Source: Synanceia verrucosa (lineage: Eukaryota > Chordata > Actinopteri > Perciformes > Synanceiidae). From it: a stretch of 64,000 nucleotides of DNA. The stretch is from contig CM056559.1 in the NCBI GenBank assembly GCA_029721515.1, positions 4,217,001 to 4,281,000 of the forward strand, read 5' to 3'. This document shows, piece after piece, positions 12,125 to 25,363 of this stretch. Each line of letters begins with the position of its first letter. The first letter of the stretch is position 1. The notes beneath the pieces were generated by a model, which did not search any database, was not told the DNA's origin, and was given only the letters and a program-made list of their open reading frames with translations. The position numbers were made by a program, and so were the translations under genes.

Positions 12125-12823
12125 CACTGCAAACAAGGAGTGTTTAAAAACTAGATAAAAACACTAAATCTGAGGAATAATTTCACTTGACAAGATTTCT
12201 TGAATTAAGATTGCTAAATCTACAAATGTATTTAGGAGGCATAAAATAAGAAGAAATTTCTGGTTTTAATAATAATAATAATAGTCAGCTTTATTTGTCA
12301 TATACACAAAAGTTGTCCATTTAACCTAAGGAAGCGGTGGTGACATGTAAGGTGTTCAATGTCTGGCTTAGGGACACTTAGGTAGCAAGAAACAGGAGGG
12401 GGATCGAACCCATGACCCTGGGGTTCAGGAAGGACCACTCGACCTACTGAGCTACAACAAAAAATAACTTTTTACAAACCCAAAGTAAGCGAAATATATG
12501 AAATAAAAGTATAAAATAAGCAGAAAATACTGGTTTTAAAATGAGATTACTTTATATTTAACTTGTTAAAGACCCCAAATATGTGAAATATACTAAATAC
12601 AAGCAGAAAATACTTGCAGATGCTTTGTGTGTGTGACTCTTGAATCAAGCAACGTTATTAAGTTTATTACAGGAGCTTAAAACAAGATTTATTTGATGAG
12701 ACTTTAGGGGAGAGATGTAATATATCTTATTAAGATTTCTTGTCTATTTGAGACAAAATAGATAAAGGGCGTGCTTGATTTAACATTTTCCAAAGTTTTT
12801 TTTCATCCAAATAATGTGCAGTG
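12125..12823. mobile_element. degenerate TIR DNA transposon (CACTGCAAA ends), split by a SINE
   Basis: The left end TACACTGCAAA and the right end GTGCAGTGTA are inverted. The interior has the ACTTGACAAGATTTCTTGAA and ATAAAATAAG...TGGTTTTAA blocks that I recognise from a widespread fish hAT-like MITE. The block ATAAAATAAG(A/C)AGAAA...TGGTTTTAA is duplicated at 12241-12269 and 12512-12541, flanking the inserted SINE. No 8-bp target duplication was found, so the exact superfamily is uncertain. No coding capacity. Confidence 0.6.
12268..12457 (-). mobile_element. tRNA-derived SINE with (AAT)n tail
   Basis: On the minus strand the head starts with an A box (TAGCTCAGTAGGTC, complement of 12441-12454) and a canonical B box (GGTTCGATCCC, complement of 12400-12410). 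The body is unlike the SINE at 9458. The 3' end (TATGACAAATAAAGCTGAC) runs into (ATT)n, that is (AAT)n on the + strand at 12268-12282. It sits inside a CACTGCAAA-ended DNA transposon, so it inserted later. Confidence 0.82.
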
Positions 12824-14645
12824 TAGTAAAAGGTTCCAGAATAAAAACTTGTGCATATTGAAGAAGAAAACACAACTAACACTGCATGAGTGTATGTTTG
12901 TGACAACAGTGGTGTGTAATGGGGATAATTTAAATGTACTTTATGCCTTGGCTTTTTGAATGCTTTTGCATTTGATGCGTTACTGTGTTTCAAAGGTACT
13001 AAATGTGAGATCTGGAGCATTTCTCAACATGGTGACAGCTGAACTAGTAGCATGTAGCTAACAGTGCTAACATCATGAAAACAATAGCAACAGTGCAGAC
13101 GGTGTTAACCTGAGGGGGGAATAGGAGGGTGGGTGATAGGTTTCTGCAGCAGTGATGTGGGTTGTGTCCGCGCTATCTGTTGTAACTGCTGCATTAGAGC
13201 AGTGCAGCAGGTGTGAGCTAGTCGCTGGAGCACACCTGGCTATGTGTACAAAGCACAGAGACGCTGAATAAAACACACACAGAGGGAGAGTGACTTTATT
13301 CTCTGCTCCTCTGTGTATCTTTACACAGCAAATAGTTATTTGATGCTATGTCAATGCTCTGAATATCATATAGAGCACATTTAAGCAACATTTATATAGA
13401 GTCACTGCTACTGACACATGAGCCTATTTCTGGAGCACAAGGCTCATGTCCACAGTCTTTGTCTAGATCTCACATCTAAATTTCATTTACAGTGCATCCT
13501 AGTTAGTTAAAATTAAGGAATATCAATAAGAGCTCTAATAAATATTCCAATAAGCAGTATCAATATCAACATAATCCTAATGTTTCCCATCCTTTGCACT
13601 AATAGCTGTAAACAGCAGCTGTGGCTACTATCAAGTTTACGGATCTCTGTAAAAGAGCCAGCTGGAGCAGTGATCCTTCAATTGTCTGCAGTAATTAAGT
13701 TATGAGGTGAATAAAGCACAAATGAAGCTATAACTACTGTTGACTGATGGAAGCAATTTGTTTACATGTAATCACAAGTGTCCTAAGAAGGTTAAGTCAT
13801 TAGAAGGGCTTATTCCACTGCAGGAGGCTCATATTGAGCTGCATGCTACATTCCACATCACCAAAGCATAAAGCTGGTGTACTGTAGGAGAAATGTAGCA
13901 GCATGCTATTGAAATACTGGTCAAGGATCACATACAAGCACATAATGTGATTTCCATCTGTGTGAACTCTTGCTGAAAAAGCAAAAAAAGATGAAAGGAA
14001 GCAGAGAAACTGTCATCCACCTGAGAACCGGAGATCAAACAAGAACCGCTTCATGTGATTTCCTCGATCAAAGTTAGGAACAAATCCAAATATTTTTCTC
14101 TTCTGGTTTGGTATGAATGGAGAGTGTAATTCGTGTCAAGAGAATGTTAATGCTGTGCCACAGGTCACTCAAGTTTCAGTGATCGTGAGGATAAGAAAAA
14201 AAAAAAAACATGAAAAAGAGCTCAGAGGCAGAATGAGAAAAACTGATATGGAAGTGAGAGAGGAGAAAAAAACATTCAAGGTCACCCTCGTTCTTTTTCC
14301 CCGCGGCTGCAAAACATTTGAGTGTACAGAGCTGCAGCACATTCATAGCTCAAACCAATTTTACCAGAGGAATCAATATGGCTGAAATATTGGGCTTTTA
14401 TGAGTTGCTACATTCAGCTGGGGGCCGTGTGAGCGGAGTAATGTGTTCAGCTAGATTAGATTCAAACAGCCCAGACATTGAGAAGGGGTGAAACAAACTT
14501 ACAAGGGAAGAACAAAGGGGAGCACAAAAGGCTATGATGATTATTCTAATTTGAATTATAGCAATTATAATTATTATTATTGAGTGTGAGTCCTTGAGCT
14601 CATCTGCATAATTTTCAACGGTGACACAATGTACGATTAGCTGCA
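12824..14645. other. unique or weakly repetitive non-coding sequence
   Basis: No gene seen. The 26-mer at 13022-13047 (TCTCAACATGGTGACAGCTG core) recurs with one mismatch at 17436-17461, hinting at an old dispersed repeat. An A-run lies near 14200 and an ATT-rich patch at 14555-14582. Confidence 0.4.
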
Positions 14646-14653
14646 TCTTATAG

Positions 14654-14936
14654 GGCTGGGTGTCAAGTACCTCGCGATATGATACTATCACAATATTTTT
14701 CCCATGATAGCAATAATATCACGATAGCAATTCGGCGATAATTGCTAGATTGCAAGAAATTTCATCCATGATTTCCAGAATTTATTGACTGCACTGAATC
14801 CATTTCATAGGAATGATGAATGACAGCCAAGTACAACAAAGTGCATACTGCATACTGCATATACTGTACATATAAACACATATACATTGTGTGTCTGTAC
14901 GTCCCAAAACATTTTTCCCACCCCTGTCTTATAGTG
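14654..14936. mobile_element. TAGGGCTGGGT-type hAT-like MITE
   Basis: Begins (TA)GGGCTGGGTGTCAAG, followed by the block TTGCAAGAAATTTCATCCAT and GACTGCACTGAATCCATTTC, shared with the left arm of the element at 31623 and (reversed) with 34982-35372. TCTTATAG occurs on both sides (14646-14653 and 14937-14944), a candidate 8-bp target duplication implying that the element ends CCCACCCCTG. Because the left copy overlaps the expected TA of TAGGGCTG, the exact boundary is uncertain by a few bases. Non-coding. Confidence 0.65.
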
Positions 14937-14944
14937 TATGTAGT

Positions 14945-16879
14945 GTTTAAAGCCTATAAGCAAATCATAATTGATTGTTATTCATATTTGATATAGTTTA
15001 ATTAAACACACGGCCCATATTTCCTTTTACTTTTCATTATTTATTGAACATTACCTTGTTTCATTTGTGTCGGCACATTGCTGCAAGGCATGGGCTTAAT
15101 GATTCGTGGAGTTTGCTGAACTGAATGAAAATTTAAATTTGCCAAATTTTCTCCATTAAAAAGAAAGAAAGAAATAAGTACGCAACACTGTTACTCATAA
15201 ACCGTAGTGTTTGTATTGTATATTTAAATAGTATTAAGCATTGGTGCCCCTGGGTAAATGTATCTAATGATTATTTACAACCTGCACTCTACCTCCAGTC
15301 TCTTTGGCCATCATGTGGTGCAGGTGGTTCTTGTGGTTTCTGACAGCGCCTTATTTGAGACCTCGTGAAGTCTCAGAGGTGTGGAAAAGAGCATCATGTC
15401 AGTCATGCTGCCACAGATAGAGCCACTGCTAAGCCAATGAGCAGCTGAGGAGAACCATCACAAAGCCATAGTGCCAGGGAAAAAGGGCCACTGGGGCCCC
15501 CTGGCAGTGCTACAGTCATTAATGCCCTCAATTTGCCTTAATGGCTTTCTCAATCCCAACCCTCAATTCCATTCCTCCCCACGCCAGACTGTATTTCGTC
15601 TCCTCTCACTGCCTGTAATTAATCCATTCATCTCTAAAAGATCCGATCAATGGTGTCTGGAATGAGAGCTGCCATGCCATGGGAATAGCACAGGAAAACA
15701 TGTAGACCATGCTTTGGTCGAACAGTGGACTGAAAAATTAAATTACCGATAAAACATAGCTTTAATATTGCTCATCTGTAATTGTATATTGGAAAATATT
15801 TAGTATGTAACATCAGTAGTGGGCAATATAGAAATGAATTTTGGACAAAAACCCAACAGCACTCATTCGTGTCTGAACTCCCACAGTGAGCTATTACAAA
15901 ACCCAACAGGATCATACAGTGAGCGTTCCTACTGGAGATGATTTTTCAATTCCGGTCCCATCACATCACTTTTCTGAGCTAAATGTCATGCACAGTATAT
16001 ATAAAAAATCCATTTCCAATTTATGTATTTCAAGGGGAAGAGATGATGTGTTGGGGGAGTATTCCACATGAAGCCAGATCTAGTTACCATTATATCTATC
16101 AGGATGTTTTTGTGAAGGGAAACCTTGTTAGAAGTACATGTTTGGGTTGTAATTGATTCATTTCGGGTAAAAAATTGAAAAGGCACAACATGTGCATGGA
16201 TGTGTTTGTATTTGTGTGAATGTGTTTTCATGATTCAGAAATGCTGGCTGGCAATCAGGCACCACAGGCACTCCCACTGACCCCACTGCCAAATCCCCCT
16301 GCTCGGTCTGGCCTGAGATCAATAAGTAATTTTTTTGGAGCTGATTAGTTTGCAGCAGGAAGGTGGTCACTGTCTGATATGTCCTAAGGATATAATCAAG
16401 TGCTAAAAAGTGGCATTTTAGCCAGTGTAATGTGAGCGGGGATGGGTGTAATAGTGTGGTGTGATACATTTTTAATCTAATTTAATTGGAAATAGTGATT
16501 ATGGACAAAGATGCAGAAAAGGAGACAGAAGCACTTTGCCATTACAAAGATAAAGAAATGTTTCTTGAAATGGAAATATGGAAAAGTGAAGCATACTTTT
16601 GAGTGGTTGTTGAAATCCACCATGTTGTTACTTTGGTCTGTGTTGTTAGTGGAAGAAAGGCCAGCGACAAAGAAGTCATTTAGGGCCTGGAAGACGACAG
16701 GAAGACCTGCAGTAAATTCTGCTGGTTTTATCCCCAAGAGACTGACTGTGACACCTGAGAAATGAGTGAATAAAAGGCATAAAGAAATATGTGGCTCAGA
16801 TAAATACCCACTTCTTTTTAGGTAGAGAGCAGCCATCATTTTTGTATAACCAGACTCTTCCAGTCAATCGTAGCGTAGT
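14945..16879. other. unique non-coding sequence
   Basis: No gene seen. A 6-bp stem hairpin (TGAGAC / GTCTCA) lies at 15356-15375. Open frames up to 120 codons (16477-16839, minus) have no recognisable domain. The part 15440-15660 is of mixed composition without repeats. Confidence 0.4.
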
Positions 16880-17098
16880 GGCCTCTACTCTACCTCTGAT
16901 AAAACACGAATGGAACAAGCTAAAAACAAAAAAAATATTTCATGATGAAATAGAGAGTCTCTTCTTTCATTTGAACTATTCAGTGTTTTCAGTGTCATAG
17001 TACAAAATATTCTGTGGGTGTTGAAATATGACTCAAAATGGGCAAAAACACTGGAACAAGACACTTTGTGTTTTATAAACCGGCTGGCACTCAGTGAG
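16880..17098 (+). mobile_element. piggyBac-like MITE, right-half fragment
   Basis: Homology starts at TGGCCTCTACTCTACCTCTG and runs through GATGAAATAGAGAGTCTCTT and AGTACAAAATATTCTGTGGG to the terminus TGGCACTCAGTGAG at 17098, followed by TTAA (17099-17102). The left half is absent, so this is a truncated copy retaining the right TIR and one target site. Confidence 0.85.
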
Positions 17099-17102
17099 TT
17101 AA

Positions 17103-20100
17103 AAGTGGGACACGTACTGTATATTGCATGTGCAATGGTTACAGAATTAAATCAACACATTTAACAGCGGAGCTTTGAAACAAAACAGTACACTACGCGA
17201 AAAAAGTGGGACATCTGCATTTGAATTTTGACACAGTGCAAACTTCAAACGCTACTATCAGATTAGTCAATCCAGAGGAGACAATGAGACACTTCACACC
17301 ATGTAGAATGGCAGCATTAAACTGACAAAATATATGTAATATATGTATAAGCACCATCAGTCTTTCCAGAACTGCAGAGAAAGATGTTACAGAGAGATTA
17401 TGAAATTAAGAGCGTTTCCGTTGACTCCACATGGCTCTCAACATGGTGACAGCTGAGCTAGCGGTGCAAACAGCAGTAATGGTTTATAGTGGATGAGAAT
17501 ATGTCTGACTATTGTGTACAGAACCCCTACACATATATGATTTCTCCACATAAGTAAAATAATATTTTCCTCAGTCAGTAGTGAGTGAAACTCTTGCAGC
17601 TAGTATGTATAACCCACTGCTTTAAAACATACCACACTGTGCTCAGTATTTACACCACATCCTCTCAAAGACTCAAGACAAAAGATTTTTTTCCCCCCCT
17701 CATACTGGATATTTTTCATATACATGTATTTAGTTTGCTCTGTAAAGATCCATGATCATGTACCAAATAGCTTTAGGTACAGCTAAAAAGCCTGGAAAGA
17801 ATTGTATGGCAAAGCATGACTCAGCAGGATATAATACTGATTAAGATCTTATGGAGATTATTCAATTCAGAATAGAGAGTGATCTAGAAAATAAAGTTCA
17901 AAACTACAAACATTAGGATGGCTATTTTTGAAATGGAAGAACAGTCAGTCTGAGGAGACACACTTAACACAACATAACTTGAGGAACATAAGCTGTGGTG
18001 TGATTAATTTACTGTAAATGTAGCAAAAGAGTGATTTATCAATTCATACATTCAAGTCACAGACCAAGCGTACTGTACTGAAAGGTGTTTAATCCAGCTG
18101 TCCTTGCAAGCTGCTACAGTTCTATGAAGAATCTGCAACCCACACAAATATCCCTTTAAAAGGCTGGTAAATCTCCTCTAATGGGTGCTGTGAACTCTGA
18201 GTATCACCATCCCTGAGTGACATTTATCTTCTATGAAAAGCAACTCGGTGATTCTAAAAGAAACCAGACCTACAGCTTCTTCAACACACACAACATACTT
18301 TCTGAGGGTTTTAAAGTTCAGCATCTCTCAGTTTCAAGTATTGAACTTTTAGGACCTTGTGCCTGTGCCTGCTGTACATTTTCCCTCTGCTTTGTAGCCA
18401 CAATGTTGAGCGTTTTTCCCTGGAGACTCATGATAGTGGTCATAAATTGGGTTTGTGTTTAACGGAGAGGTAACCAAGGCTGTCGGTATGCTTCTCATAT
18501 TTTAACTTAAATGCAGGTGTACACCAAATGATTTACAACCTGACCATTAAAATGACGTCCAAGGGAAAACTCTAAGTCAACCTGTTCAGGAAACATGCAT
18601 TTCTTTCCTCTTCTTCACACTCAACACACACCACACAGATCATTCTTTCAGGCCAAATCACAGGTTTGACCAAAAACTGAACAAAGGAATGTCTGAGTTC
18701 TATATCCAATTCCTCTTTTATATTCAGTCACAACAGAGCGAGAGAAGGAAGGGAATGTGGTGCATTTAAAACAAAGAGAAAAGCAACTAGCAAAATGTGC
18801 CCTCTGCTGGATTCTGACAGTAATGTTACAAAGGATGACACATTTCACTACTACACGTGATAAATATATATGAATAGAAAATTAAGTTTTGTGTACCTTT
18901 ACAAAACCGACCTTACCTGAGAAAAATGAATGTGACTAAGGAAACAATAGAGACAGGAAGCCCCCTGGTCACACTGCAATTGTTCTCTGAATGAAGACAA
19001 ATGGCCAACTGTAATTTCTGACAAAACAATCCCACATGATCAACCTTAAGAACAGAAAGATGAGTCTTATTCCAGGAGGAAAGGCTAAAATCAGCACATG
19101 CTGAGGCCAGGAATCAAATCAATAATCATCATTCATATTGTTCAACACAATTTATATACCGTAAAGGGAAAAACTGGTGCAATTTGAATGTAAATTTATA
19201 TTATCGCCCTAAAACACATATCTGCCACATCTGTGTATATATAAAAAAATAATAAAAGAGACATATTGACTAAATGAACACATTATGTTTCAAAATGAGC
19301 ACGTCAAAAAAAAAAAAAAATGACTCCATGAAACTGCGGTCACATCAAAATTACCACAGATAAAATTACAGTTTACTGTCATCCTGACTTGAATTTATTA
19401 TTACATCTTCTCTACTATTAAAGCTAATGTACAGGAAAGGCAAAACTGCCCCCAAAACTGTCCTCATAAAAATAAATCATACCTGGAAATACACAACCAT
19501 GAATTAAAAAAACTGAAATACATGGTCTGCTACATGATCTAGTGTGCACGTTGTCTCTGCAGGCTGTTTGTAACAGATTCTGGCACCGTGGGAGCCTGCA
19601 AGTTCCTGCAGGTAAAGGCTAGCTGCATAAGAATAGACAATAATGATAGCTTTTTACAATACGTTGATGGCTTTAGACAGTTCATTGGCAATGCTGGCGA
19701 CACAAACAAGCAGAGTAATTCATCTCTTCTCCTCGAGTACCCTGCTAGTATTGAACTGCATGAATCGTCGCCGCTTTACACAACACTGAACTGTAACACA
19801 AGCTACGACGTTCGCAGCAATTACAAGGCAACATTTAAGCACCCATTCAGAGCTGCTGTGTTGCTGTTGGCCATATATTCAGAGGAGTAGCAGAGGTGTG
19901 GTGGGAATGCATTACCTGGCTGTTGTAACACTTGCCCAATGGCCCAGTGCAGCACACAGAGCCATCTCCTCCAGTGTTTAATCTATTCTATGTCAAAGGA
20001 TCAGGCCCCAAGAGACCCAGAATACAACTTGTTTTATATGGTGAAATCACAGGACCAGCACATGCACACTCAGACACACACTCAGGAGACCACAGATTTC

Positions 20101-21300
20101 CCGTAACCTGCATGAAAGACACAACAAGAGAATGGAGGAGAACTGAGTTTTGTGAGGATGGAAAGACTTTTCTGAGCCGTCCATCATGAATAATTGCAAT
20201 CTAGTGCCTACATCAGCGGCGATAGGCCTGAAGGGAAGCGTTTCTTCCTGCTCACCTAGCCACGGCATTAAATAAGGGGGTTGGGAGGGGTGGATGTCTT
20301 TTCTTTGAAGTGAGGAGATGGTCTGAAGAGCACCACCACAGGTTAGGCTTTTACAAGCAGGATCCAAATCAAAGCAATTAAACCATAATGTGCTCCATAA
20401 ACCTGAAAGAGAGGGGCCACTAGGGGGGAAATAGCAGAAATGCATTTACATGCCCATAGCTTTAAAGGGAGTTCAAGCTATATTAAAGAGAAAATGAAAT
20501 CACTAGGCCATAGCTCTGACACTACACCTTAAACTGCTTATACAGTGCGGTTGTACCCACACACTAACTCAAACTGTGTAGCACTGCTTACCCATTGTGC
20601 TCTGATAGAAACCGCAGGGGGTTTCAACGTGACGAAAAGGATTTCAAACAATCCAGACTGCCATTTAGGGAGGTTAATTGGTTGGTCTGGTGCCAAAAGA
20701 TCCAACACCAGCTGAAACTGAGGCTGGACTATTAAGACATACTTCAAGTGGTTTCTAGGAAGTGCCCAAACAGTGGCACTACTGGCAAATTTCCACATGC
20801 AGGAGAAAGGTCAGTACACTGAAGCAGTGCTATGATGTCCGACCACATCAGAGATCTGCTCCTGATAACAGAGCACTACAGTATACTGCAGGAACACTGA
20901 GGCAAAGCTGTATCTTTTAACAAGCACTGAGTGATGGTCAAATAGAGATTGTTTCCTTTCTGTGACCCCACCTAGTCCACTGGCTAAATGCAGCCATAAA
21001 GAAGACAAACCTAATAATGATGACAGGGCCGGCCAAAGACAGTCAGGCATCTTGCTGCAAAGCCAGACTCCCACGACACCGTAAAACCCAAAACAGCTAT
21101 AGTAAAATGTATAAAAGCGCATGCTGAAGTAAAAAGGCACGTGCTGTGTCGAGAGTGTTTTATGCTGCACGCGATATGCAGTTTTGTTTAATATACTGCT
21201 CTGATGATTAGACTGTAAAAATGTAACTCTACAACATATAGAGTATGTCCTGTCTAACCTCACCCCCGGTTACTACAGGAGCAAAACTCCTTCACATAGG
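17103..21300. other. unique non-coding sequence
   Basis: No gene seen. The 26-mer at 17436-17461 is the partner of 13022-13047. An A-run lies at 19306-19320. A 100-codon forward frame (19588-19890) and 132- and 150-codon reverse frames (20047-20445, 20811-21263) show no recognised domain, signal peptide or catalytic motif. Confidence 0.4.
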
Positions 21301-23947
21301 TATACATTTCGCCCACACAATAAGAACCATAACAGATAGGGGCCACATCTCATCCATGCCCCCATTCTGGACTGGACCTTATCTGTGGTGAAACACATTT
21401 CAGCGGGGGCTTGTCTTTATGCAGGAGACTGGCCTGCTGACGGTGGACTCTCAGGGCTTAACCTGGGCTTACTGCACCCTCCGCTCCCCTAACAGATACT
21501 CCCATCTCTCCCAGCCCCCTACTCAGCACCGGTCTCTACACAAGGCAAGACACTAGCTCTGCACAAAGGGGTATTTACAGAGCCTGTCAAGTTATTAAAC
21601 TTTAATCCCACTAAGAAGAGCATATTCTGACAATGAATTATAGATGACACAGGTTAGAGTCTCCTATATGACCTCCATTCCACCGAACCACCACGGTGGG
21701 TTTTAATAAACTGTATTACCAACTGAGTTAGAATGCTGCCTGCACCTAGATGGAGTTTCATATATATGACGGAAAAAATATGGACGGCGCATGAGGGGAA
21801 ATCTAATCCTGATGTGAATTACAGCTGTGGGGGGTCAGGGTCTGGCTAAATCTGTGTGTGCAGGACGGCAGGGTGTATCAAGCTGAAACCTACAGCACAT
21901 ATTCTAGAGCAATTACAAAAAGGGTGGCGTTAATTCAGTCACAGGAGCTCGTCAGCAACACTGCAGTTCATTTGTTTAGTCTTCAGGGAGCTAAACAGAA
22001 GTGCCACTTTCCCATCTGTCAAAAATTGGCAAAAGACCGTAAATGAGTTTTAAAATTCAGTCGAGACCAATTGTCCTTCCTTGAAATTATTTAATCAGCT
22101 CCCCCTGAGATGAGCAATATTACCGGCTGACACATAGAATGTGAATCACTTCTGGAGAGGTTACTTTGAAAATTGCATTATTTACAGGGATCTGGTGGTC
22201 TGTTTATTATTAGAATCATATCCACTGGTTTATGTCACATTATTGTGTCACCAATGAATGACTTCTGAAATTTCCTTCTGCTTCATGAAATCTTATAATA
22301 ACATATTTTTCTTGTCTCGTTTAAGCTTATAAATTATCATCAGACTAAAAACAAACCTTATAACCAACAGTGGACCACAACAACAATAAACCAAGTCAGT
22401 TTCACATTGGTGATTATTTGTCACCTCAAATGTTTGGCTAAAATTTAACAAAACAAATCTCAAGAAAAGATAATTCAGAATCACCCTCTAAAGCATGTAA
22501 CTTGATCAAATGGTCATATTATGTTGAAATATCACCAGTGACCTACATGTGTCATGAATGATCTGACACTTGGACAGTATGTAGCTGTCACACTGAGGTC
22601 TGTGTTGGCTAACCTGGTCCCAGAATGACTTCCTGAATCACACAGGCTGTCCCATGCAGTGCAGACCAGGGCCTCTCATTACAGCCTGGAATCCTGCATG
22701 TTAATTGTAGGGCATGGACGTTGACTCCCTGATTCTGGAGTAATGGGATCCAGGGTCGTCATTATCAAGTGCACAGGACCTACATCATGGAAGCATTTAC
22801 TGACTTCAAACAGCTGCTTTTTACCCCCAAAAACCACATTCCACTCCCATCCTCTTTCCTAGGACATCCCTTCCCCACAGTGCTAATCCGGGCCAGTTGA
22901 GAAGCCCTGTATTTATGGAATGGCCTGAAGTAAACATCTATACAGCTATAGCCATACGGGAAAAAAAACATAGACTGTACTATCTACCTGGGGAGTCAAG
23001 TGTCTTCCTGCATTGCGTATGGAACGGACGCTCACGTTTCACAACACCTCAATTTACAGAATGAAAAAAAATTAAAGGGATGTTTGCTTTGTACATGAAC
23101 ATAAAAACAAGATGCCTCTTCAGGGTGCTTTGGATTCAACAGAAAGATAAACAATGCTGGAGTGGTGCATATGGCGCATAGCCGTAGAGCCTTTGGAGAA
23201 GCAGCAGTAGCTGTCATCTTTGGACATGACTATCAGCATGGTGGAGACTCAACAATGTGCAAGCAAACACAGTAATTACCGAGTCAGCGACCAGGATTGT
23301 GTTTGTGGGTAAATGGCAGGTGGTTATGATAAGTGGAGAGGCTATTGTGCCAGCGGGCCTTGCCTAGCCCAGTTAAAGGTGGGACTCATGCAGCAAAGAA
23401 GATTACTACTGCAACTCTGTCTCATGGGCTCCCTGCATGTGGGCCTCATGGAACAAAAAAGGCTTGATAGCTGCCATTATCTTCAGTGTATTTAGAGGCA
23501 AAACACACCTTAAGCAGTCTCTCCTCCCGACAGAACACAGAAGAATCTCAGCATCAGTAATTGCATTACCAAAAAATGCATGTTTGACACAAAAAAGTCT
23601 CAGCTCTCTCATCGCAGTGGTGGAGTTTCACAGGGGTTATAATTGTACAATTTCCATTTAAATGAGGTTCAAGGAACACCATTGGAAGTCAGAGTTGCTT
23701 GTGGTTTGACAGCGAAGTGCATATTAGATAAGGCAGAGAACAAAATGTACCCTTTGAAACACTACAGTAAAGTGAAAATAAGGTAATGGTGTGACAAATA
23801 CAAAGGGCAGTTTTTAATACCAATATCGCCTTGGGTGCTGTAAGGATCTATTTCTTCCTTAATGCCGTGTCCCTGAAGACCCTCAGCCTTGGTGCTTATG
23901 AAAAGGTAGCGGCAGGGTTGAACAGTGAACAGCCAGCTGAGAGCATG

Positions 23948-23980
<33 letters not shown>

Positions 23981-25363
23981 TGTGAGGCCTGGGCTATGGG
24001 GCTGTTACAATTGGTTGTGATCTAAACCCCAAGGGGCCAAACCAGAGCGTGATCCTCGGGTCAGCTCTCCGGTGTCTATTCTCCACTGTGCCCCTTTCAT
24101 CCAGTCATTACAGGGGTTCCTCTTCCCCTTAGGTGGAGACAGACTTTAACCTGTACTGTACCTGTACTGTGACTCCGAGTGTCACCGCCACTGTGGCGGC
24201 AAACTAGGAAAGCAGGCAATCGCACAGTGGATTAGGTGGGCTTGACTCGGACAGCGCAGGAAAACGGCTTACTGTATATCTAAGTGAAAGATAGTGGAGG
24301 CACTGCTAGCTATACTGGCTTCCACATAAGCACTGTCTTATCGTGGAAAGACAGAAAAAGGACAGCACTGCAAAGAACAACCTGAAAACTCCAACGAGGC
24401 GACATATTAATTTTATGTAACATCAGCGGGCTGACGGATTGTTCATCCAAACAGTGTTTAGCGTACTCGCAATCATTTCAGGTTTGATGCGCACAATCGT
24501 ACCGAGGACAAACTGCGCAGTGGCACATATTTACATTTTATAGTCAATCAATCATGAAAAAAGTGAGATGAATACAAATGCATTTACATAGTGACGGCAT
24601 GGTGGGGGTTTCTTTCAAATGCTTGGCTGGTTCGCACTGTTTGCAAGAACAACAGCAATCACAGTCTGAACACACAGCGACACTTCCAGCGCACATTTAT
24701 CACACATCTTCACCGCACGCTGTAATTGATCCTTTAAATTCACAAAGAGTCACAAAGGAATTTACAAGGTTGAGCATAGCGACACAATAAAGGAGCTTTC
24801 TGGATTCATGAGGCTGTCGCTCTGTTACAAATCTAATGACTATTAAAGTTGAAAACGAGCGCTCCCATTTTGCTGCTTTCAGCAGAACAGTCTGATGGAA
24901 AGATTGGAGAGTAAAGGGGAGGCGACACAGAGAGGAGCGACGAGAGCCAATGGCCATTTTGTAAAATTAGAGTGAATTATTAAAGGGGCATTAGATAGGT
25001 TATTTATCTCATTATTTATCAATCATTACATGTGTGAAACCTAGCAGAGATGTGGAAATATCTGTCCTTTGTCAATATTCCTCTATCAGAATAATAAGCC
25101 GACTCCCCACTGCTGACCTCTGCTCTGATAATAAAACCTGTGGGGGTTTCATCAGAGTCCAAGGCCCAACAAGCAAGTGATCATGTCAGCGTACACCATC
25201 CACCCCCGGCGCATTGCTTAGCCACATTACCGAGCACCAACCAACCCAAATTTCATTACTAAGTCATTACTGAAGCGAGCTCAACCGCGAGAGAGCATGG
25301 CTGAATCGTAAAGCACTAATTTAGCACCAGATCAAGCCACAGATTATCCTTTATATTGGCCTG
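21301..25363. other. unique non-coding sequence with a (TG)n microsatellite
   Basis: No gene seen; open frames are below 90 codons. Stretches 22570-22760 and 24060-24260 have mixed composition without low-complexity runs and are candidates for conserved non-coding sequence by appearance only. Confidence 0.4.
23949..23978. repeat. (TG)n microsatellite
   Basis: Fifteen uninterrupted TG units, followed by an imperfect GAGTGTGAG extension. Confidence 0.95.

Noticed and set aside
12400..12454. Possible tRNA gene
   Set aside because: The promoter boxes belong to a SINE with an (AAT)n tail nested in a DNA transposon.
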